Source: Coenobita brevimanus (lineage: Eukaryota; Arthropoda; Malacostraca; Decapoda; Coenobitidae). From it: a DNA stretch of 64,000 nt. Positions 9,841 to 19,529 of the stretch are shown piece by piece. Each line of letters opens with the position of its first letter. Position 1 is the first letter of the stretch. The notes beneath the pieces were generated by a model. That model had not been told where the DNA came from. It saw nothing but the letters and a program-made list of their open reading frames with translations, and made no database searches. The stretch spans positions 11,439,916-11,503,915 of the forward strand of contig CM064713.1 of the NCBI GenBank assembly GCA_032717465.1, given 5' to 3'. A program made the position numbers and the translations under genes.

Positions 9841-10417
9841 TAATGGCGACCTCGAGTGTACTTTTCATAGCATGTACTGACTGCTAGCCAGAGAGAGTAA
9901 TTGTAACATAATAAGAATTTTGTCTCATTGACACTTTTGATGCTCCACCTTAATTGGTTTTGCAGGTTCAGCAATGGGTGTAGCAGTTTTGCTGTGCGGG
10001 CCAGCTGATCGTCTGCCGCACGCTGCCGCCTCTTCTCGTCTGCCTTCGTCGTCGCCATATTATTTACTGTGTCATTTTACACGTAGGTACAGTTACACTA
10101 CAACTGTCACACCTACACCGTGTATTACATACACCACGCTACACAACAATTAGTTGTCAGTGTAAATGTAGCGAATTTTCGCTCAGTTTGACCTGAGTAC
10201 AGGATTTTCACCGTCGTCACGGAGTTTTTCCCTCAAGCTTGCTTCTATTAACGTAAATACGAGGTTTTTTCACTCACTGGCGACTGCGATTTTCTCCTGT
10301 AGCAGGATAGCACACACACCACAGTGTGAATCTTGTGTGACTGAGTTAGGATTTATATATATGTATATTGAAATCATTCTTCTGAAGGAAGAAAGATTTA
10401 ATTTTCATGGGGCGTAA
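9841..10417 (+). other. LTR-A 3' non-coding interior
   Basis: 577 bases with no convincing gene. The minus-strand frame 10058-9840 begins MATTKADEKRRQRAADD but resembles no family I know. TGGCGACCTCGAG at about 9842 echoes the primer-binding-site sequence. The last bases before the 3' LTR (GAAGGAAGAAAG near 10386 and ATGGGGCG at 10407-10414) are the best polypurine-tract candidates. Confidence 0.5.
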
Positions 10418-11478
10418 TGTCACGAATCAATTCGCGACATTTCTTTTTGTGAGAAGCCACGAACTATTAGTGGAAAACTCACTGTGTATCGCTCAGTTAA
10501 CCGTTTCTCTCTCCATTCCGGGGTATACTTTTCAAATAATTCGTCACCGTTTTCAAAAAGTGACCGATTTAATGCACGTCACTAAGTGCGCTACTGAGCG
10601 ATACAATTATTTCTTTATCGTTTGCCTCTGCTTCATTCAACCGTTAGCCACGCCTTCTTCCGGTGGCCTGTGCGTACTGCTTATGCATTATTTGAATTCA
10701 GTTTAGTGTTTGCTGTGACGGAGACAGGACCTGTGCAGCAGTGCGAGAGGTCAGCTAGTACCCAAACTCCACTTACAGTTTCTCCAAGCTCCCACCTTTA
10801 GTTCTCCAGCTTTGGGTGATACACCGCATTCATTGACTAGTATTTCCTTTGTGTATTTTGTAGTCTTAAGAGTTTAGTTAAGGTGTTTTTCCTAGGCGTA
10901 AGTATTTAGCTTCTGTGTGAGTGAGCGAGTGCGTCTCATTTAATTTGATTTGAAATGTAATGTTAAATTTGTTTTTGTAATTAATAAATTTAACAGTTCT
11001 ATTTCTTGAGCTTAATGTAGAGTAAAAATCTTGTTTCATTTCTCCATAATTAAGCTTATTTTCCATATAGCTCCTAGCTTGCATAAACGTTTGCTTTCAT
11101 AACTGGTACTTAGACCAGTCTTGTTGTATTAACTTAAAATCCGTTGTGCCAGGAGTTAATGCATCAGCAAGAACCTGATGTTATTATTATTAGTATTAGT
11201 TATTTATTGTCAGGGGTGATGTAACTTTCTCCAGAGGCTAACAGTACAGTAATTCAGCAATTGTGAGTAATTAGTCTCTGCTGTGTACTGTTGAGAAAGT
11301 TTATAAATTCTCGTTCTTAGAGAATCGTGCACAAGCCAGCGTAAAGTAATCGTTGCTTGATGTAGCAAGACAATCATTGTCTCTGCGCTTCAATATTATT
11401 GAATATAAATATCAATTTAAATAATATTTAACCATTTATATCAAAATTTACCCTGATATTATAAAAACCCCCGTGACA
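10418..11478 (+). repeat. LTR-A 3' long terminal repeat
   Basis: 1061 bp, matching 5622-6684 almost perfectly. The two differences I see are one T in TTTCTTTTTG and one A in ATAAAAACCCCC. It ends GTGACA at 11473-11478, directly before the CCCAT duplication. Confidence 0.93.
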
Positions 11479-11985
11479 CCCATGTCGAGGGAAATCGTGT
11501 TATGGAAATCATGATAATGTTATTAATGATTTTGTGTCTCAGTACCCTGTAAAGATTATTACATTGTACATGTCCCTCTAAAAATCTTTCTTTTCATCCA
11601 TTTAATCATATGCACTGGTCAACAGTTGTGTTCAAATCAAATCAAGTAATTGAGTGCAGAATCCATTGTTGAGAAAAAAGTTTTTCGCCTTTTGGTTGGT
11701 ATGGGTATCACTGTAAACGATACATCGGTTGGCATTAAACAGAAGAATATCGTTTGATGTTAAGACCCTTTTCACACGGTCAGTACTTTTTTACAGTAAC
11801 ATGTTGTCTATATTATGATTACAAATGAGTCCAGGGTCACATGATCAATATTATGACCAAATATACAGACAGTGCTACCATTTTACGTGCCTTTTAACGT
11901 ATTTGTGGATCGTTCTCCACAGTAAAACTATTTAACCCAACCTCCCACCCACTCAACCACCAGTCAACCAAACCACCCATACTCA
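11479..11985 (-). repeat. Right arm of the foldback element, outer part
   Basis: Reverse complement of about 4205-4745. The first five bases, CCCAT, are the second copy of the LTR-A target site. The match to the left arm fades after GGTTTGGTTGACTGG (read on the minus strand) near 11985. No target duplication for the foldback element itself could be recognised. Confidence 0.78.
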
Positions 11986-12396
11986 CTCACCAGTGTAGTA
12001 AGCCCATCACCTTGTTTGTCCTCTGGAAAGCTATGGGTCCTTCCACCCACCACCTCACAGACTGCACTCTCTCTTCCCACATGCCCAGCCCACACTTAAC
12101 CCTGCCCACCCAACTCTTCCCAAAGCTCCAGCCACCGCACCCTGCGCATCTGCCACACCCAGCTTTCCAACCACACTCATTTCACCCACTTAACCTACTC
12201 CACCCACATACCCACCCACCCAACTACCCATTTCCCCGGCCATACCCACTCACCTACTCCACCTTCCTCACCTTATCACCCATCCTGCTCACTCACCTTA
12301 CACACCCAGACCAGCAACCTGACCCATCCATCTTATTCACCCACTCCACATATCCGGCCACCAACCTACCCACCCAGGCACAAGATGGCTTGCAAC

Positions 12397-12399
<3 letters not shown>
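11986..12399. repeat. C/A-rich low-complexity DNA
   Basis: Dominated by CCCACC, CACCCA and CTCACC strings, with no gene. The plus-strand His/Pro/Thr-rich frame (12012-12470) is compositional. Confidence 0.6.

Positions 12400-12445
<46 letters not shown>
12400..12445. repeat. (CA)n microsatellite
   Basis: About 23 CA units, directly joined to the 3' end of the minus-strand LINE-b fragment. Confidence 0.95.
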
Positions 12446-12450
<5 letters not shown>

Positions 12451-13592
12451 GACAGCTGCCTTTATGGTAGACTTTCTTTTTTATGCGAGGATGAAGGAAC
12501 CAAAGGCCGTGGGCCCGCAATCATTGTTCCTTCCAAGAGAAAAACAAAACACAAGAGAGAGCCAAATTCAAGATCCGATCATTTCGAGATGCCTGGACAT
12601 ACTGCGTTTGAAAGACTGGAGATCATGGGAAGCAGGAAATACAGACAGAGGGAGACAGTTCCAGAGTTGACCTGTTGCATAAATGAAGAACTGGGAGTAA
12701 CGGTTAACCCTTGCATTAGAGGGTTGGACAGAAAAGGGATGAGAGTTTGCTGCTAGACAGGTGCTATGCACCCGTCGTAGAGGTGGAGGAATGCATGCAG
12801 ACAGTTCGGAGGAGCAGTGACCATTGAAGTAGCGATAGAAATGTGTTAAAGATGCATCATGGCGGCGAAGAGACAGAGGTTGAAGGGACTCAGCAAGAGG
12901 AGGAGAGTTAATGAGACAAAAAAAACTTTGACTCCACCCTATTGAGAAGAGCTGTATGTGGGGAGCCTCCCCACACATGAGATTTGTACTCCACACAGGG
13001 GAGGATAAAACCCCTGTATTGAGTCAACAATTGTGCAGGGGTAAAGAAGGAACGGAGTCAGCTTAGCACACCTAATCTCTTGGAAGCAGATTTTACGAGA
13101 GATGTAATATGATCTTTCCAAGATAAGTCTCGAGTAAATGAAACCACAAGCATGTTCAAGGATGATGCAGGATTAAGCTAAATATTATTAAACGTTAGTG
13201 GGTATACCTGTGGAAGATTTTGTCGGGTTGATAGGTGTAAAAATTGAGTCTTTGATGCATTAAAAACAACAAGATTGTTTTTACCCCAGTCAGAGATACG
13301 AGCCAAGTCAGACATTAGGTGTGCCATAGCCTCATCCCTTGTTTGTTGAAGTAACTGCTGAGATGGACGTTGCAGGAACCGAATGGAAAGGTGAAGGGTG
13401 GTGTCATCAGAGTATGAGTGGACAGGGTTAGATGTACAGCTTAGAAGGTCATTGATGAATAAAAGGAAGAGAGTTGGTGATAGGACAGAGCCCTGAGGAA
13501 CACCACTATTGATAGATCGAGGAGAAGAACGATGGCCGTCTACAACAGCTGCTACAGAACGACCAGAAAGGAATCTAGAGATGCAGTACGTC
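12446..13592 (-). mobile_element. LINE-b fragment (3' half), Jockey/CR1-like non-LTR retrotransposon
   Basis: Colinear with 29124-30240 and 51436-52520. Its 3' end lies against (CA)n, and the 5' break is at about 13592, inside the RT, after which similarity stops abruptly. Family features include the RT motif SGVPQGSVLSPTLFLLFIND, a YSDD catalytic box and a C-terminal region ending near RSMSRHLEM. I place it in the Jockey/CR1 group only by general RT similarity. Confidence 0.85.
12568..13592 (-). pseudogene. LINE-b reverse transcriptase C-terminal half, broken
   Basis: 13594-13178 reads ISRFLSGRSVAAVVDGHRSS, then GVPQGSVLSP (motif B) and HSYSDDTTLH (catalytic YSDD), then the thumb (WGKNNLVVFNASKTQFLHLS). 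After a frame break the C-terminal part continues to 12568 ([11 protein letters not shown]..., [16 protein letters not shown]). Fingers, motif A and endonuclease are absent. This copy keeps both catalytic aspartates that the copy at 29124-32482 has partly lost. Confidence 0.8.
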
Positions 13593-14407
13593 AAACAGCA
13601 CCACCATCTCTACTATCGCCAAACCACTCATGAAAGCAAAAATTCAACAATACATGGGGGCTCATTTCAAACTTATCATTGGTATATGAATCAAATAATT
13701 ATACATATTGGTTCAAGCTCTCAGTAAAGAGCTGTACTTTACTATTCTAAAACAAAGCAGACACTTTTCACCATTATTTTTATCAACAACCCTACAAGAG
13801 AAACCTGATGCAAATGTATTTAACAAATATGCCCCCCAAAATATTACTTGTCCTTCATATTCTTCCAGCTCAGAAATTTATCAGTGTATTTCAGGTCTGA
13901 AAAATTGTCTTTCACATGAGCCCCTATTCCCATAGCCACTAAATCATGCTTATACATTTTTAAAGATACGATGGAGAGTCCAGGAGAAAAACCTTAGCTT
14001 TTCACATTTAATTCATATACTTTTTGCTGGTAGATAATGATGACCCTTTACTAGGCATTGATAGAAATACTTTGATTTTTTCTTTTTTTTACCCTAGTCC
14101 CATAAACTAAATCCTATTCTAAGACATGTATACTCCAGTGAATTTTTCTGTTTTTTGTTATTTTCATTTTGCAAATATATGTTGATGGAGTGATCATATA
14201 TGGTGCCTCGCCAGTCTCTGGTAAGTAAAAAAGTTCATTACTGTATTTTTTAAAACATGAATTAATGATAAATAAACACTCCAAATACAAGTACAGTCTT
14301 ATTTTATTGTGAAAAATAAAAATTTTTAGATTGGTTATAAAAATAAAAATTTATTTGAATATATTTCTACCAGGTACTTGCAACACAGTTTGTCACAATC
14401 TTCATGC
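13593..14407. other. Unassigned AT-rich spacer
   Basis: 815 bases without a recognisable gene or repeat. It may be ancestral single-copy DNA or the non-coding end of the piggyBac element that follows. No terminal repeats were found. Confidence 0.4.
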
Positions 14408-15385
14408 TTATTGAACGCAGATTTCACTAGGCAACAGGTTTATGGAATTGGAGGAAGCAGTGTTTTCAGCATTTAGGCATAGGTGCACCTTGCAGACCTC
14501 ACAGACCACATTGGAGTGGATGATGTTACCCTTCTTGCTGCAGTGTTTGCACGTCTGGCGACCTGAGTACACTGGAAAGTGGAAAAGGGTCCTCTCAAAT
14601 TGCATCGTGCCATCTGGACTTTGGTAGTGTTGTCTCTGACTGAGCTTGGGGATCTCTATGCTGCTAGTGGAAGGAGATGACATTTAGTTCTGGAGAGGGC
14701 GAGAGATGACCTGTTTCTTCTTGCTGTAAAACATAAACACCTGAAAATGGAAGTCCGCCAGTCCCATTGCATTCTCATTCATTGCCTTGCAGTTACGCCT
14801 GTAACAGAGCCAGGCATTAGTGACAGTGAAGTCAAGGCAATATGCAAAAAGCCTCATGTACCATATCTTTCCTTTCATAGGGGACCGGTACAGGTGCACC
14901 AACATGTCACTTTTGTCAATGTCCCCCCATGTTTGCATTGCAATTCTTGATTAGGTATGGACAATCACCTTCCTCCTTCTTCTTCGTTTCTTTGGAGTAA
15001 CGAGGCACTTGGACACTAGCTCGATTCGTAGGTCAGTGGACAAGAGATGGGGGGATTTTTTTTATGTCTTTCTTCGTCCAGATTTCAGGTTGCATTTTAG
15101 ACTTACTCTTCCCCTGAGCTTTTCCCTTGGATGTTTGTGGTCCAGCTGCTGATGCTTCATCTTCATCATCATCATCATCTTCCTCCTCCAAGTCATCAAT
15201 CACCTTGATTGCTGGGGCAGTGTGCTTCCTGTTGGTAGGGGGCTCATCAGTTAGGTCTGGAATGTCTGGATATGGGGCTCAGTGACAGTGTGTGGATCTG
15301 CAGTATCGTCGTCATCCAGGAACTCATCATCACTGATACCTGGATCAGCTGGCACAGCTATCCCATCCCTGCCATTCTTCCTATA
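14408..15385 (-). pseudogene. piggyBac-type transposase, internally deleted
   Basis: Read on the minus strand, an acidic N-terminus (SDDEFLDDDDTADPHTVTEP near 15360-15270, and DLEEEDDDDDEDEASAAG near 15200-15150) and WTKKDIKKIPPS (about 15090-15050) are followed directly by the C-terminal part of the DDE domain: VPRYSKETKKKEEGDCPYLI, NANMGG, then DIDKSDMLVHLYRSPMKG and LFAYCLDFTVTNAWLCY (14938-14684). A Cys-rich end follows (CKHCSKKG...CEVCKVHLC, near 14550-14470). Most of the catalytic core is missing, and a frameshift lies at a G6 run near 14930. No TTAA-flanked termini were recognised. Confidence 0.75.
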
Positions 15386-15713
15386 GAATAAGTTGACAGT
15401 AGCTGAAAAAGACACAGGTAGTTAAACATAAGTATTCAGATATATATCAAGCATGCTTGCAGTTATAACTAATGTACACATATTATAACAATACCTACTA
15501 CAATGTCTAAAATCTTACCAAATCTTAGTATATCTTACTAAACATTACAAAAATCATACTAAAATTTTCGTAAAACACCGATATCTACAAATGAAACAAC
15601 CATCTAGATAACCAATTTTTCTCACTAGACCATGTGACAATGCTCTATATATAAATGGCCCCAACCCATGATGTAAATGGGATGTCTAATCATAGGTTAT
15701 AAACAAATTTTAT
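15386..15713. other. Unassigned spacer upstream of the piggyBac remnant
   Basis: AT-rich, with TATATAAATGG near 15648. No gene, repeat or piggyBac end is recognisable. Confidence 0.35.
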
Positions 15714-15886
15714 TGCATCATGCTGATATTACATTACCATTGCTGGGCTTTACCATTACCATTTATATTTATAATAGGTTACATCATGCTAATAACACGT
15801 TACCATAGCCGGGCTTCACCATTACCACTGATATTTATTACAGGTTACATCATGCTAATAACACATTACCATACCCGGGCAAATTG
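15714..15886. repeat. Tandem repeat, 66-bp unit, about 2.6 copies
   Basis: The units carry TRCATCATGCTRATAWYACRTTACCAT, then GGGCTTYACCATTACCA and TATTTATWAYAGGT. Starts lie at about 15717, 15783 and 15849. The small open frame through it (15720-15932) shows the same 22-residue period and is a by-product of the repeat. Confidence 0.85.
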
Positions 15887-16883
15887 TGGTTATAAAAAAA
15901 ATGTCATAACTCCAGCAAGAGACCGTATTTAATCACTCTTATTTTCATGCAACCAGTACATCCATTTCTATAACTGTTACCTGACTGACACCTACATCAC
16001 TTTTTAGCACATTTATTCAATTGTATTATTTGTGAGTTTAATCAACTTACTGACATTATACAGAGTGGTAGGACCACTGGCGTGAGAGAGAAACACACAC
16101 AGACAGAGAGAGAGAAGGGGCAAGATTCCTCTTCCTTTCGTGTCTTGGAGCTAAATGATCTTCGGGGAGCTCTGGGTCAGTGGTGTGCTGGGAAAACCTC
16201 TGATGCCATATGCCAGGTCACAGCCTGATGCTTGCTGATTGGGTGGGAGGTGGTCATGGTGCAACACCGGGAAGCTTGGGCCCGCCAGTTTTGATGACCA
16301 TTTAAGTCTTTTGCCCGGTAAAGTGTTAATGCAGTGCTAACCACTTCTTCCCTCACATTTATCATTGCCTTTCCGTGTTTGCCCTCCTCTATTCCTATTC
16401 CTCCCGTCCTTTCTGTTATATTTTTTATATCTTGTGTCCATTTCACGTGGCTCTATATTGAGAGACAAACCTCGTATTTTCATGTAACCTTGGAAACCTA
16501 CACCGTTTGACAGTAACCATATAGGCAAATAACAGTATGGTGTGAAGCCTGCTATGGTGCCCCTTTTAAATGAGTGGAGAGATGCAAATGGGACGCCCAC
16601 TCAGGAACCAAACCTCCACACTGCCCCGCACCTCGTTATAATGAGGTGCTGTTTACCGCAGGGGATCATAGGTTCATTAAATGGGATGCCCTGCAAGGGT
16701 AGTTGCTTGTCTTTGGTTGATGGGTCTCCTACGCCAGATAGTCCCGGGTTACTCAACAACAACAGCAATGTATTCCCTTCGAAATTTTATCATTTCTAAT
16801 CCCATTGATTATTAAGGTATTTGAGTGCAAAATCAGTCCCCTATGCATAATATTTCATCCTCTTCAGAGGAAAGTAAGTATAT
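15887..16883. other. Unassigned spacer
   Basis: About 1 kb without a supported gene. It contains a short CA/GA stretch at about 16094-16120. Overlapping frames on both strands in 16177-16800 show no domain. Confidence 0.4.
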
Positions 16884-17683
16884 TGTTAAGGGGGCGGATT
16901 TGCCAGTTAGGTAGCGGAGATGTTTCTGAATGTTTCCCGAAGTTTACTGTAGGTTCTGGTACGAGTCAGGGTTGCCAGTTTTCCTGCTGTTAGTGAGCGT
17001 AGTTATTTCGTAAGTTGTGCATTAATTTTTGTGCTCTTTTTCTCTAGGATGTTTTATTTATGTGCTTGTTAAATTGTGTTATTCAGTTTAAGCTTGTATG
17101 TTAAATAATTTACAGTGTTATGTAATGTAAGCAAGCTCTGGCATATTTTGATGTCTCCTAGTTAGTAACTGTTAACTATTGCCCCATCGAGTTAGTGCTA
17201 GAAGTGACTCGAATAATGCAAGCTTATATAAGGATGGGGAAGAAACTATTTCAAGTTCAGTCAATTTTCCGTTTAGTTTGAGTGTAGTGCAGTGTCAGTG
17301 CAGTGTAGTTTGTATATTTTCGGTACTTGTGAAAACAGTGAAGAGTTGTTGCCAAACAGTGAAATATTCATTGACGCTTGTACATCATCGGTACTTGTGA
17401 AAATAGTGAAGTGTTGTGAAGCATTAAGTGTAATTGCAGTTAATAAAATTGTATAACTCCATTGCTTGTGAAAAGAGTGAAGTTGAAAAGCATTAAGTGT
17501 AATTATTTAGAAAAATAAAGACAGTGAACTCAAGAAGCCAGTGCTTATTTACAACTCCTGAACTGATCTCGTGTACTGTACACCTAAAGGCTGACCATAG
17601 GAAGAACAACTCATTGGGCAATGTCCTTTCTATACTGTACTACTGCTGTAGAAGCCGTGGCAGTGTGGGACGAGGATGCAACA
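16884..17683 (+). repeat. Putative 5' LTR of LTR-C
   Basis: Boundaries are inferred from TGTTAAGGGGG at the start and GCAACA before the PBS-like TGGTGTCAGGAGTG. There is no second copy in the window to confirm them. Inside are three short repeats of the kind GGTACTTGTGAAAAYAGTGAAG (17319, 17391, 17465). Confidence 0.5.
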
Positions 17684-17735
17684 CTGGTGTCAGGAGTGTG
17701 GATTATTAAGTGCCGCAGTGAGTCTAACCTTCAAC

Positions 17736-18180
17736 ATGGAAGCAGAAGATGTGCCGACAAGTTCTTGAGCTGGGCAGGAGGAGGAAATGTCCCTTGCAAC
17801 AATTGTGAAGCTATTACAGGCCCAAAGTGGACAATTACAGGCACAAAAGAAAGAACTCAAAGAACAATTACAAGCACAAAGTGTATAACTGCAAGCACTG
17901 AATGAAGGACAGAAGGAACTCAAAGAAATAGTACAGGCATGAGGTGTACTATTGAAGGCAAATATAGGGAACACCTAGTGGAACAATGTGAAGAACAAAA
18001 AGAACAACTTCAAGAGGCATCACAGGAGCAACAGAGGGAATTACAACCGAGGATGCAAGGACAGCTATGTGCTTCTTGGAGGAAATGAAGGAAGAACAGC
18101 AACAGCTTAAGGAGGAAGTAGATGCCAAGCTAGAGCAGCAGTAGTATAGAGGGTAGTGCAGCTTGTTACTAGCTTTAAGG
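17736..18180 (+). pseudogene. LTR-C gag N-terminal coiled-coil remnant
   Basis: From the ATG at about 17737 (MEAEDVPTSS) the frame gives Gln/Lys/Glu-rich repeats (LLQAQSGQLQAQKKELKEQ) typical of a gag coiled-coil. It has several in-frame stops and at least one frameshift. No capsid core or zinc knuckle follows. It is non-functional. Confidence 0.55.
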
Positions 18181-18399
18181 GTGCTGCAATGGAAAGTCTG
18201 GGCCAGATGTCAGTAGAGGAGAGGATGCAGATGGAGGATGTAGATTTACAACCAGTGCCAGAGTGGCTGCAGTGGAGTACAGTGTGACCATCTTGGGAAG
18301 ATTTTCTAGGTGCAGCCCTGCCACCAAGAGCTACTGGAGTCAATGGGACCGTCTTCGTTTGAACAATGGACTGCTGGGGCATCAGTGGGAAACGTCTGG

Positions 18400-19420
18400 T
18401 AGCCTCAGTGAGTACTGGCAACTGGTGGTTCCGAAGAAGATGGGATCGGAGATCTTGGATGAGTCCCATAACCAGAGCACTAGCGGGTACCTGAGAGTGA
18501 AGAAAACTCTAAGCTGGCTGCAACAGAGGTTCTACTGGATTGGCATGCGCCAGGATGATGAAGAGTGTTGTCGGGCCTGTGATGTGTGTTGTGCCAAGAT
18601 GGGACCCAAGAAACGTGGTTGTGCCCCTCTCTAGCTGTACCAAGTGGGTGCACTGATGGAAAAAGTCGTGATGGACATTTCTGGACCTCTGCCGCTCACT
18701 GAAAGAAGGAACCGGTATATATGTGTTGCCATGGACTACTTCACAAAGTGGCCAGAAGCCTATGTTATCCCTGATCAAGAGGCTGTAACTGTTGCTCAGG
18801 TGTTGGTTGATCAGTTTTTCTGTCGTTTTGGGATGCCAGAAGAGCTACATTCAGAACAGGGTAGAAACTTCAAATCTGCTGTGTTCCGCGAGTGCTGCAA
18901 GTTATTGGGGATCAAGAAGACCAGGAGGATGCCACTAAGGCCACAGTCAGATGGGATGGTGGAGAAATTCAACTTGACCTTGGGACAAGAACTGGCCAAG
19001 TACTACATAGAGGGACAAACAGAATGGAACCAGAAATTACCTCCATTGCTGATGGCATATCGGTTTGCATCCCATGTCTACCGCCTACACCCCTGTAAAA
19101 CTGATGTTGGGCCACGAGTTATGCTTACCTGTTGACTTGTTAATGGGAAGACCACCTGGTGAAGAGATGCCTACAGGCACCACCGGCTATGTGAAACACC
19201 TTCAGGAAAGGCTGACTGAGGTACATCATCAAGTGGGAGGAGCCCTCTGGTTTTCAGGAGAGGTGATGAAGTGCAAGTATGATGCCAAGGCAAGTGAGGT
19301 GAGCTTCAAGGATGGTGACCAAGTTTGGTTATTCAATCCCCAGTGAAAGAAAGGACAGTCACCGAAGCTGCAGAGCCCATGGGATGGGCCTTACACTGTG
19401 TTGGAGTGTGAAGATGGCCG
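18400..19420 (+). pseudogene. LTR-C integrase, broken
   Basis: The zinc-binding region (ESHNQSTSGYLRVKKTLSWL, FYWIGMRQDDEECCRACDVC) runs from about 18455 to 18600, with the first His of HHCC visible. After an in-frame TAG (18632-18634) the DDE core follows: VVMDISGPLP (first D, 18668-18697), then HSEQGRNF near 18850, where the usual second Asp (SDQG) is Glu, then GMVEKFNLTLGQ (Glu present). A frameshift near 19060 leads into the C-terminal region (MLGHELCLPVDLL, VWLFNP). The D-to-E change and two frame breaks make it inactive. Confidence 0.82.
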
Positions 19421-19529
19421 AATTTGTCCCATTTTGGATATGGTGTTCCTTTGGGTCCAAATAACATGTTTATGCAATAAAACAAAATATTGCAATTTAT
19501 TTCACTAAATACCCTATTTTCATCTATTC

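Larger units (their letters stand above)
5622..11478 (+). mobile_element. LTR-A: complete but RT-less Ty3/Gypsy-like element, 5.86 kb
   Basis: Two LTRs of about 1.06 kb (5622-6684, 10418-11478) differ, as far as I can see, only by two homopolymer indels. They begin TGTCAC and end GTGACA, and a CCCAT duplication flanks the element. The interior (6685-10417) encodes gag, a protease-like domain and the zinc-binding start of integrase. It then runs into tandem repeats and about 0.6 kb of non-coding sequence; there is no integrase core, RT or RNase H. Near-identical LTRs mean a recent insertion, so proteins from another element probably moved it (inference). A solo LTR of this family lies at 54596-55654. 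Confidence 0.92.
4205..11985. mobile_element. Foldback element with arms of about 800 bp, split by LTR-A
   Basis: 4205-5020 (left arm) matches, in reverse complement, 5250-5621 plus 11479-about 11985 (right arm). Example pairs are GGTGGGAGGATGGGGTAAA (4236) against the complement of the block at 11930-11955, GATCATGTGACCT near 4345 against its inverse near 11845, and GATTAAATGGATGAAAAGAA near 4587 against its inverse near 11600. I estimate roughly 75-85 percent identity by eye with several indels; the right arm has about 120 extra bases near 5410-5530. The spacer is 5021-5249. Without the inserted LTR element the unit would be about 1.9 kb. No transposase is visible, so the class is unknown: a non-autonomous DNA transposon or an old inverted duplication. 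Confidence 0.8.
16884..19425 (+). mobile_element. LTR-C: Ty3/Gypsy relic with one LTR and an internal deletion
   Basis: An LTR-like start (TGTTAAGGGGGCGG), TATATAAGG near 17223, an AATAAAG near 17513 and a TGGTGTCAGGAGTG primer-binding-like site at 17685 are followed by a coiled-coil gag remnant and an integrase. Protease, RT and RNase H are absent between gag (about 18150) and integrase (about 18400). No 3' LTR was found; the relic meets the Penelope remnant at about 19530. Typical Gypsy order places IN last, as here. Confidence 0.7.

Noticed and set aside
12012..12470. His/Pro/Thr-rich plus-strand frame ending in a Thr-His repeat
   Set aside because: Follows C-rich low-complexity DNA and the (CA)n tract; no domain or start context.
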